Shown here: positions 34,378-41,638 of the stretch, piece after piece
How the letters are laid out: every line of letters starts with the position of its first letter
Numbering within the stretch: the first letter of the stretch is position 1
Assembly (NCBI RefSeq): GCF_027889715.1
Contig: NZ_JAPJZH010000008.1
Location: forward strand, 186,001 to 250,000
Source: Allohoeflea poritis
Lineage (GTDB): Bacteria > Pseudomonadota > Alphaproteobacteria > Rhizobiales > Rhizobiaceae
Length of the DNA: 64,000 nt
Reading direction: 5' to 3'
The notes under the pieces: generated by a model
The model's input: the letters and a program-made list of their open reading frames with translations, nothing else
What the model was told of the DNA's origin: nothing
Database searches by the model: none
Translations under genes and position numbers: made by a program

Positions 34378-35170
34378 TCATGGCCTCCGCATTTTCATAG
34401 GCGATTTTTCTGGCCACATCATCCGGCAGGTCCGCCAGCCAGTCGCGCGACGTCTGCGCATGTGAACCGACATAATACCACCGCTCCGGCGCAAAGGTGT
34501 CGGTACCCAGCATGAACCGGTCGGGATAGGCCGTGAACAGCGCCCGCCAATCGGGCCTGACTTCGCCGAGGCTGGCCATGCCCGACCGTATGGCAAGATC
34601 GGCCCACAGGCGCGGATAGGTCTTCAACGCATCGGCAATGCCGTCCGGCCCCTCAAAGCCGGAATGCGCCCACAGGACACGTGCCTCCGGCCAGGTCTTG
34701 AAAATCAAATCGAGCGCTTCACGGTCGCCGTGATGGTGCAGGATCAAGTTGCGGTCACGCGCCATGCCGATCATCTGCTGTATGACGGGCGCTTCGATGT
34801 CGTCGCCAAAGGCGTGAAATTCGCCGATGGCTTCATAGTCGTATGCGCTCAACCGCTCATTGAGATAATCGATCACCGTCGGATCATGCATCCAGGTGCC
34901 CAGTTCGCCGCGCCGCCTGTAGGGCCGGAGCGCCGGCACGATTATGTCGGGCGCCGCCGCTTTCAGTTTCTGCGTCCCGTCATCGTCGGAACTGGAAACC
35001 ATGGCCTTTCTGATGCCCGCGTCCCGCAGGATCTTGGCCACCTCCTCTGGCGGAACCAGTTCAACGGCATCGTGACTGTAGTGAATATGGGCATCAAAAA
35101 TCGGCAAGTCATCCGCGATCGCTGCGGCAGGAAATCCAAGAATGGCAATAACTGAAAACACACGAAACAT
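34364..35170 (-). CDS. Exported amidohydrolase-family (TIM-barrel) hydrolase
   Basis: 268 residues with a signal peptide (MFRVFSVIAILGF to AIA) followed by a metal-dependent amidohydrolase (Amidohydro_2) domain: FDAHIHYSHD, IGEFHAFGDD, LILHHHGDREAL, VLWAHSGFEG and MLGTDTFAPERW. The metal ligands H-x-H, H, H and D are present. Export is unusual for this family. ATG 35170 gives the signal directly; longer in-frame starts to 35266 would not. It is the first gene of an overlapping trio with the YtkA-like and dihaem genes. Confidence 0.85.
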   Translation of the reverse strand: MFRVFSVIAILGFPAAAIADDLPIFDAHIHYSHDAVELVPPEEVAKILRDAGIRKAMVSSSDDDGTQKLKAAAPDIIVPALRPYRRRGELGTWMHDPTVIDYLNERLSAYDYEAIGEFHAFGDDIEAPVIQQMIGMARDRNLILHHHGDREALDLIFKTWPEARVLWAHSGFEGPDGIADALKTYPRLWADLAIRSGMASLGEVRPDWRALFTAYPDRFMLGTDTFAPERWYYVGSHAQTSRDWLADLPDDVARKIAYENAEAMIASK

Positions 35171-35225
35171 GACAAATGCATCCCGATAGAAACCAGAGCA
35201 ATCCCGCTGAAACAACGCCTTTATT

Positions 35226-35296
35226 ACGGACGAAGCAAGACCCTGGTTCACAAAATCGCGGCGCAATCGTAATTCGCAAGCGGCAACGGACGAAGC
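35226..35296. repeat. 11-base direct repeat upstream of the exported amidohydrolase
   Basis: ACGGACGAAGC occurs at 35226-35236 and again at 35286-35296, exactly 60 bases apart, in the 142-base gap between the amidohydrolase start and the ABC permease stop. It may be a pair of regulator sites; chance cannot be excluded. Confidence 0.35.
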
Positions 35297-35312
35297 TGGT
35301 CGGCGGATCTCG

Positions 35313-36398
35313 CTAGTCCATCGGCCTGCGGCCGCGGATAAGCTGCGAAATCGACACCGCGATCACCAGCCCGCCGCCATAGAAGAGGTTCTGCACGAAA
35401 CTGTCCACGCCGAGGAAGTTGAGACCCATGATCCCGGTCGACAGGAAGAACACCGCAACAAACGCGCCCAGCGCATTGAATTTCCCGGGATAAATGGCGG
35501 TCGAACCAAGAAATGCTGCGGCAAAGGCGGGCAACAGGAAGGCCAGCGCAGAGGACGGGTCGGCCGCGCCTCGCATGCCCGTATAGAGGACGCCGGCAAA
35601 GGCCGCGATGGTGCCCGAGGCCATCAGCGCTCCGGCGCGAACCCGGTCGACATTGACGCCGGACAGGCGCGCCACTTCCCGGCCACGCCCGACAAAAAGC
35701 AAACGGCGCCCGAGACTGGTGTGCTGGAAGACGTACCAGATGATCAGGGTCAGCGCGAGCGCGTAGTAAAAGCCGATCGGAATGCCGAACAGGCGCGTCA
35801 GGATCACGGCGTTGACCAGCCCCATGGAAACACCGGCAATGGTCGCTGAATCCGACACCCAAAGGATAAGCCCATTGATGAAATAGCCGGTGCCGAGCGT
35901 GACGATCAGCGAGTGAACGCCGAAATAGAGGATGAAGAACGCATTGATCAGGCCGACGACCGCACCGACCAGCAGGACAATGACGACGGCACCGCCGATG
36001 GGCATGCCCATTTTGACGTTCAGCACCGCCAACAGCATGGAACTCAGCCCCATGACACTCGCCACTGACAGATCGAAATCGCCGCTGGTCAGCGGGATCA
36101 TCAGCGCCAGCGTCAGGACCACCACCATGGCGTTGGAGCCGAGCATGGTGGCGTAGGAATTCCAGGCGAACATCTGATCCGGTTTGACCGAACCGAGGAT
36201 CAGGATCATCACGCCCCAGGCGATCAGCAGCCCGTAGCGCTCGCCCCACATTTTCCAGTCAAAGCCGTGGCCGGCCTGTTCCGCGCTCGCGGCGACATTT
36301 TCCTCCAGCGCGCGCAGCTTGGCTTCGAGCGCCTCGATGCGCTCCTCATAGGCGGCTATGCTGTCGTCGGACTGTCCCTCACTCATCAATCGTTGCAT
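35313..36398 (-). CDS. Ribose-type ABC importer permease with an N-terminal coiled coil
   Basis: 361 residues. The RbsC-like permease has about ten helices (from YGLLIAWGVMILIL) with the SGDFDLSVASVMGLSS loop and VGRGREVARLSGVNVDRVR. Before the first helix stands an unusual charged cytoplasmic extension of about 45 residues, a predicted coiled coil (DDSIAAYEERIEALEAKLRALEENV). The same kind of segment begins HyuA in this locus. An ATG at 36386 is an alternative start within the extension. It is the last gene of the hydantoinase operon; the single permease probably dimerises. Confidence 0.88.
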   Translation of the reverse strand: MQRLMSEGQSDDSIAAYEERIEALEAKLRALEENVAASAEQAGHGFDWKMWGERYGLLIAWGVMILILGSVKPDQMFAWNSYATMLGSNAMVVVLTLALMIPLTSGDFDLSVASVMGLSSMLLAVLNVKMGMPIGGAVVIVLLVGAVVGLINAFFILYFGVHSLIVTLGTGYFINGLILWVSDSATIAGVSMGLVNAVILTRLFGIPIGFYYALALTLIIWYVFQHTSLGRRLLFVGRGREVARLSGVNVDRVRAGALMASGTIAAFAGVLYTGMRGAADPSSALAFLLPAFAAAFLGSTAIYPGKFNALGAFVAVFFLSTGIMGLNFLGVDSFVQNLFYGGGLVIAVSISQLIRGRRPMD

Positions 36399-36419
36399 CC
36401 CCTGAACGACCTGCGGCCC

Positions 36420-37991
36420 CTAAACGGCCTGCGGCATAGACCGGTAACATCTCTCGGCGATTTTGTCTTTGGTAAGCCCGGAGCCGGACAGCTCCGCCAC
36501 GATCTGCCCGCGCGAGAAGATCAGCACGCGATGACAAAGCTGGGCCAATTGCTCGTAATCGGTCGAACCCACCAGGATCGGCGTTCCCGCCGCCGCCGTC
36601 CTGTCCAGCGCATCCCAGATCTGCTGCCTGGCGCCCACATCCACGCCCTGCGTCGGCTCGTCGAGCAGCAGAAGGCTGGGATCGGTCTGCAGCCATTTCG
36701 CCATCAGCGCCTTTTGCGCATTGCCGCCGGACAGTGCCGAAAGCGGCATCGCCGGCACATTCGGCTTGACACCCGCCTCGCCGCCGAGCCTGGCGGCATG
36801 CCGCTGGATACTGCGGTCGGTCAGCCCCAATGCCCCCCTGAGCGTGTGGTAGACCGGCATCGCGACATTGTCGCCCACCGGAAGCGACCCGATACCCGCC
36901 TCGCCCAGCCGGTCCGCCGGCAGGTAGGCGATGCCGCGTGACAGTGCGATTTCCGGCGACAAATGTTTCAGATCGGCATCGAAATCAGCGACTTCCATAT
37001 AGCCGCTGGTGCCGCCGCGCGCGCCGTAAAGCAGCGCCGGTATATTGTCGAAACCGGACCCGATCAGCCCGGTAAGGCCGAGTATCTCGCCGCGACCGAT
37101 TTCGAACGAGACCGGCCCAAGCCCGGGCGCAGCCAGGTCGCGGATCATCACGGCAGGCGCACCGGCCTTTCGCTGTTTGCCGGCGCCGGCATAGCGCTCC
37201 ATGCTGCGGCCGATAATGCGCTCGACAAAAGCCTCGGTGCCGGTATCGGCGGTAACGACAGTGTCGATCAGATGGCCGTCGCGCAACACCGTCGCCCGGT
37301 CCGTAATTTCGCGCACCTCGTCCACATCGTGGCTGACGAAGATAACGCTCGCCCCCTGGTCGGTGCACTGCCTCACCAGTCCGAAGAGCTGTTCGACCCC
37401 GGCCCTCGGCAGGAACGGCGTGGGCTCGTCCAGAACGAGAACGCCCGGCCGGTCCGCATGATCCTTGGTGGCGATGCGGATATCCTCATAGGCGCGCACG
37501 ATGGCAAGCAATGCCTGCTGCACCGCCGACAGGGACGCAACCGGCGCCTCCGGCGCCAGCGCCAGGCCGAAGGACTCGAAGATGCGCCGGGCGTTGCGAT
37601 GCGCCGCACGCCAGTTGATGGCCCAGTTGTGCCCCGTCGACAAGGATCCCATGAAGAAATTCTCGGCAACGCTCAAGGACGGGATGAGGCCCAGATGCTG
37701 GTGGACGAAGGCGAGACCCTTTGCGCGCGCATCGACGCCTGAGATCGGCAGGTGCAGTTTTTCACCGTAAAGCGAAATTTCCGCGCCCGGTTCCGGCGTG
37801 TGAAAGCCGGCAAGCACCTTGATCAATGTCGACTTGCCCGAACCGTTCGATCCGAGCAGGCCGTGCACCTCGCCGCGGCGAACCGTCAGCGAAACATCGT
37901 CCAGCGCCACGGCACCGCCGAAGCGCTTGGACAGATGCCGAATGACCAGCGCGTCGCCATGCGCGGCGCGCTGGACCATGCCTGACGTCAC
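36420..37991 (-). CDS. Ribose-type ABC importer ATP-binding protein (two ATPase domains)
   Basis: 523 residues, RbsA/MglA type. Domain 1 has Walker A LGSNGSGKSTLI, and a degenerate signature with LSAVQQALLAIVRA in place of LSGGQ, then LDEPTPFLP and FVSHDVDEV. Domain 2 lacks Walker A but has LSGGNAQKALMAKWL, LLLLDEPTQGVDVGA. The loss of one catalytic site is normal in this family. The unusual LSAVQQ signature in domain 1 is worth noting. It overlaps the binding-protein stop by 4 bases. Confidence 0.9.
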   Translation of the reverse strand: MTSGMVQRAAHGDALVIRHLSKRFGGAVALDDVSLTVRRGEVHGLLGSNGSGKSTLIKVLAGFHTPEPGAEISLYGEKLHLPISGVDARAKGLAFVHQHLGLIPSLSVAENFFMGSLSTGHNWAINWRAAHRNARRIFESFGLALAPEAPVASLSAVQQALLAIVRAYEDIRIATKDHADRPGVLVLDEPTPFLPRAGVEQLFGLVRQCTDQGASVIFVSHDVDEVREITDRATVLRDGHLIDTVVTADTGTEAFVERIIGRSMERYAGAGKQRKAGAPAVMIRDLAAPGLGPVSFEIGRGEILGLTGLIGSGFDNIPALLYGARGGTSGYMEVADFDADLKHLSPEIALSRGIAYLPADRLGEAGIGSLPVGDNVAMPVYHTLRGALGLTDRSIQRHAARLGGEAGVKPNVPAMPLSALSGGNAQKALMAKWLQTDPSLLLLDEPTQGVDVGARQQIWDALDRTAAAGTPILVGSTDYEQLAQLCHRVLIFSRGQIVAELSGSGLTKDKIAERCYRSMPQAV

Positions 37992-39076
37992 TCAAGCCCC
38001 CACAGCTTGGCAAATCCCGCCTTGTGGACATCGCCATAGCCGTCGTTGAAGGTCGCCGGATTGCCGGCGGTCGCAACGTTTTCGTCGGTGAAGATGAAGG
38101 CCGGCGTGTTGAGCACGGTCACCGGATCGAGACCGCACAGCAGACGCATATTCGCATCGGTGCCGGCCATGCCGACCCAGCCGAGGCTTTCCCCGACATT
38201 CATTTCCACGATGTCGCCGTCGCGCATCATGTCGAGCACGAATGGCGTGCCGTTATAGGATACGATCTTGGCGTCCGAATTAGCGATCTGGATGGCCGGC
38301 ACGATGAATTGCGACATGGAATCGTAGACCGGCAGCACATAGTTGATCGTCGGATCGGCAAGCAGCGCATTCTGCACCGCCGGCTGCGTCTTGGTTGCCC
38401 AGTCGTTCACCGGCACGTTGATGTACTGGGTTTTGCAGTCCGGGCAATTGTCCTTCAGATAGTTGAGAATCGCGTCGCGCAACGGAGCGGTCGGCGTAAT
38501 CTCGTCCGGACCGAGCACCAGCGCGTTGACCTTGCCGTCGGTCTGCACCATCGCCCAGGCGGCAATGATCTTGCCCACTGTCACATAGTCCGTATTGGCG
38601 GCGCTATCGAGAAACTCCGGGATCTGCTGCGTGGTGGCGTCGTAATTGTGCGTCGCCGTCACCTTGACGCCATTGGAGCGCGCCTCGGTGATCTGCGGCA
38701 CCAGGAATTCCGGCGGCAGGCCGCCCTGCATGTCGATCAGGTCGAAGCCTTCCGCAACGGCCGTGTTGATCCCCTGGATCCAGCCGGCCGGATCCATCTG
38801 GGTTTCCCAGTCACGCAGCTCGAAACCCACCATGGCGGCCGCGTCGACAAAGCCCTGGCTGATCGCAGCATTGAACGGGTTCGCGTTGGTCAGCGGAATG
38901 ACGAACATCTTCTTGTCCGCCATGCAGGCTTTCGCGTCGAACGCCGGTCCGGGCGCCTCGAAGGTTGGCAACTTGCTGTGTTTCTCGATCAGCGCCTTTG
39001 CGGCATCCATATCCGCATGCGCCGCCGGTGCGAACATCAGCGCGGCGCCGAGCGCCGGCAGGAAAAGCTTCTTCAT
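37988..39076 (-). CDS. Ribose-type ABC importer periplasmic binding protein
   Basis: 362 residues. The signal peptide (MKKLFLPALGAALMFAPAAHA) is cleaved before a Peripla_BP_4 domain: FVIPLTNANPFNAAISQGFVDAA, GVKVTATHNYD, KVNALVLGPDE. Its ribosome binding site AAGGAGG overlaps the end of the amidase gene upstream. These receptors usually bind sugars or autoinducer-2, but within this locus the ligand is expected to be the cyclic amide or ureide that HyuA/HyuB process. Confidence 0.9.
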   Translation of the reverse strand: MKKLFLPALGAALMFAPAAHADMDAAKALIEKHSKLPTFEAPGPAFDAKACMADKKMFVIPLTNANPFNAAISQGFVDAAAMVGFELRDWETQMDPAGWIQGINTAVAEGFDLIDMQGGLPPEFLVPQITEARSNGVKVTATHNYDATTQQIPEFLDSAANTDYVTVGKIIAAWAMVQTDGKVNALVLGPDEITPTAPLRDAILNYLKDNCPDCKTQYINVPVNDWATKTQPAVQNALLADPTINYVLPVYDSMSQFIVPAIQIANSDAKIVSYNGTPFVLDMMRDGDIVEMNVGESLGWVGMAGTDANMRLLCGLDPVTVLNTPAFIFTDENVATAGNPATFNDGYGDVHKAGFAKLWGLE

Positions 39077-39079
39077 GGT

Positions 39080-39739
39080 TCATTCCTCCTTGTCGTGGTT
39101 CTTTTGTGTCTGCTGCATGTATTCGATCGCCGCCTCGGTGCTGAGGAGGTCGGCATATTTGGCGCTCATGTCGAAGAGGTTTGCGGCGTGCGGTTCCTCC
39201 GCACGGTCGCCCACCGCGTCCTCGACAACGAGCGTCACAAATCCGTACGAGATGCTGTCGATGCAGGTCGCCCGAACACAGCCGGATGTCGTGACGCCGG
39301 CAAGCAGGAGCGTGTCGATGTTCAGCCACTTCAGCGTTGCTGCCAAAGAAGTTCCGAAAAAGGCGCTTGGATATTGTTTTGTAACGAGGATATCGCCTTC
39401 CTCGACCGCCAAACCGGTAGCGAGTTTTTGCGTATCTTTTCCGGCATCGAAGCAGGACAGTGCCGGCACCTTGGCGTAGAACGCCCCGCCATCGGCTCCG
39501 CCCGGCTGATACTTGACCTCGGTGAAGATGACCGGAACGCCGGCGGCACGCGCAGCCGGCGCAAGACGCACTGCATGGTCGAGCGCCGCCTGGCAGTTCT
39601 CGCCGCCGAAGAGCGGCGCGTTTTCGTCGAAATAGGCCATGGCGAAGTCGATCAGCAGCAGCGCCGGGCGCCGGCCCCAGCTCTGCCGGGCGTGGTATCC
39701 GGCACGGGCATAGTTGCTGTCGAGTGCCTCGGCCATCAT
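39080..39739 (-). CDS. Isochorismatase-fold amidase, N-carbamoylsarcosine-amidase-like
   Basis: 219 residues (218 if the second ATG at 39736 is used; GGAGAGG favours it). The catalytic triad is D31 in LLLIDFAMAY, K121 in VTKQYPSAFFGT and nucleophile C154 in TTSGCVRAT. The 33-residue K-to-C spacing and the SAFFGTSLA and GCVRAT segments are those of N-carbamoylsarcosine amidohydrolase and maleamate amidase. Next to HyuA and HyuB the natural reading is the second step of N-methylhydantoin breakdown (N-carbamoylsarcosine to sarcosine, CO2 and ammonia); substrate is not proved. Confidence 0.85.
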   Translation of the reverse strand: MMAEALDSNYARAGYHARQSWGRRPALLLIDFAMAYFDENAPLFGGENCQAALDHAVRLAPAARAAGVPVIFTEVKYQPGGADGGAFYAKVPALSCFDAGKDTQKLATGLAVEEGDILVTKQYPSAFFGTSLAATLKWLNIDTLLLAGVTTSGCVRATCIDSISYGFVTLVVEDAVGDRAEEPHAANLFDMSAKYADLLSTEAAIEYMQQTQKNHDKEE

Positions 39740-39745
39740 CCTCTC

Positions 39746-41626
39746 CTATTCCGCAGCCTGCATGAAGCGGTGGAAGACCGGAGCGGCCGGCGGCTCGAAA
39801 CCGGTTTCCGCCTTGCAGCGCTTCTTTAGTTCCTCGATGCTTTCGAAGCCGCGGTTGAACAGCTGCTTGGACTGGCTGCCGGCCATCTTGTTGCGCAGCT
39901 TCTCGGTCGCCTTCCTGTCGACCTTGCCGCGCGACAGGACGACGCCGTAGCGCTTCGCCCCCTCTTCCGAAACGAGCTTGCGGCTGACATCCAGCGCCAC
40001 CAGCTCGGGATCCCGCTTCAGCGGATTGCCCCAGCCACCGCCGCCCCAGGTGTTGAAGTAGAGGATATCGCCCGGGTTGACCGCGATCCGGTCGCATTTC
40101 GAGGGAATGTTTTCCTCGCTGCCGTCGGTGCGCACGAGTCGCTTGGTCGAGCGCATGCCCGGCTCGCCGCCATTGACGCCCCATGGATAGGTCAGCCAGC
40201 GGTCGTCATGAATCGAGATCTCGCCCTTTTCCATCATTTCATAGGCGATGGTGATGCCATTGCCGCCGCGGTGCAGTCCGGCCCCGCCGCTGTCGGGGAT
40301 CGTCGCATATTCGCGGATACGCAGCGGGAAATAGGCTTCCAGGAACTCGTTCGGCACATTGGTGAAGGCCGGCCACATGGAATGGCCGTCCGGCCCGTCG
40401 CCCGCCGGTCGTCCAGGCACGCCGCCGAAGCCGATCTGGAACAGCTGATACCACTCGCCCTGTTCGTTGAAGCCCGAATACATGAAGTGCGGACTGTCGG
40501 AGAATCCGGCTGCATTCAGCGCGTCCGGCGCACCCTGTCCCAGAAGCCCGCCCATCAGGTCGAAGATACGGCCGAGCATATGGGTCCGGCACGACAATGC
40601 CGCCGGCTTTTTCGGCTTCAATATGCAGCCTTCCGGAATATGGACCTCGACCAAGTCGTAGAAGCCGTCATTGAACAGGATCTGCGGGTCGAACAGGTTG
40701 ATGGTAAAGGCCCCGAAGAACATCTTGAACATTTCCTCGTTCAACAGGAAATTGATCGAAGACAGGCTCTGCGGGTCGGAATCGGAAAAATCGAAATGGG
40801 CGACCTCGCCCTCGCGCCACAGGGAACAGGCGATCCGGTACGGCCCGTTGCCCATGCCGTCATCATCGATCCAGTCTTCGAAATGCGCCTTGTGATCGCC
40901 TTCCGGGATGATCATCTGGATGATCGCGCTCATCGCCGCCTTGTTGCGGTCGAGCATATCCCACATGGCCGAGATGTAGGTGTCGACGCCGAAGCGGTCG
41001 ATGTTCTCGCGCACCCGGCGCTCGGCCAGACGCAGCGCGGCGATGATTGCGAAGAAATCCGACTTGTTCCATTCGGGCATGCGGCAGTTGTGCAGCATGA
41101 TATTGAGCACTTCATCCGCCAGTTCGCCCTTCCGGAAGATCTTGGTCGGCGGCACGATCATGCCTTCCTCGTAGATCATCTTTGCATCGGTCGGCAGCGA
41201 ACCCGGCACCTTGCCGCCGACATCGGTCATGTGACCGAACATCGCCGCCCAGGAGACAAGCTTGCCTTCATGGAAGATCGGCATCATCAACAGCCAGTCG
41301 TTCAGGTGACTGACAGCGCCGTTGCAGGAATAGGGATCGTTGGTGATGAAGATGTCGCCATCCTCGATCGTTCCCTCATAGCCGTTGATGAAACCGTAGA
41401 GGAACGAGCCGAACTGCCCGACGACCATCTTGCCTTCCTGGTTGGCAATCATCGGGAAGGCGTCGTGCTGTTCGCGTATGCCCGGCGACATGGCGGTGCG
41501 GAAAAGGACTGCATCCATTTCCGTGCGCGCATTGCGCAAGGCGTTCTCGACGATGTCCAGCGTGATCGGGTCGACCGCAATGCGATTGAAGGGCCGTGTG
41601 TCGCTCTGAATGATCTTGGCTACCAT
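39746..41626 (-). CDS. hyuB: Hydantoinase/oxoprolinase B subunit
   Basis: 626 residues of the hydantoinase_B family: DPITLDIVENALRNARTEMDAVLFRTAMSPGIREQHDAF, GQFGSFLYGF, DPYSCNGAVSHLNDW, HMTDVGGKVPGSLPTDA, and a C-terminal GGNGITIAYEM, WGGGGWGNPL. HyuB pairs with HyuA to open cyclic amides such as hydantoins, 5-oxoproline or N-methylhydantoin using ATP. It lies 12 bases after hyuA and six before the amidase gene. Length is normal for stand-alone HyuB. Confidence 0.92.
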   Translation of the reverse strand: MVAKIIQSDTRPFNRIAVDPITLDIVENALRNARTEMDAVLFRTAMSPGIREQHDAFPMIANQEGKMVVGQFGSFLYGFINGYEGTIEDGDIFITNDPYSCNGAVSHLNDWLLMMPIFHEGKLVSWAAMFGHMTDVGGKVPGSLPTDAKMIYEEGMIVPPTKIFRKGELADEVLNIMLHNCRMPEWNKSDFFAIIAALRLAERRVRENIDRFGVDTYISAMWDMLDRNKAAMSAIIQMIIPEGDHKAHFEDWIDDDGMGNGPYRIACSLWREGEVAHFDFSDSDPQSLSSINFLLNEEMFKMFFGAFTINLFDPQILFNDGFYDLVEVHIPEGCILKPKKPAALSCRTHMLGRIFDLMGGLLGQGAPDALNAAGFSDSPHFMYSGFNEQGEWYQLFQIGFGGVPGRPAGDGPDGHSMWPAFTNVPNEFLEAYFPLRIREYATIPDSGGAGLHRGGNGITIAYEMMEKGEISIHDDRWLTYPWGVNGGEPGMRSTKRLVRTDGSEENIPSKCDRIAVNPGDILYFNTWGGGGWGNPLKRDPELVALDVSRKLVSEEGAKRYGVVLSRGKVDRKATEKLRNKMAGSQSKQLFNRGFESIEELKKRCKAETGFEPPAAPVFHRFMQAAE

Positions 41627-41638
41627 TTCACTTGTCCC

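Noticed and set aside
38024-39829. Long plus-strand frame over the binding-protein and amidase genes
   Set aside because: Arginine-rich low-complexity product of the kind seen opposite high-GC genes; the minus-strand genes fully explain the region.
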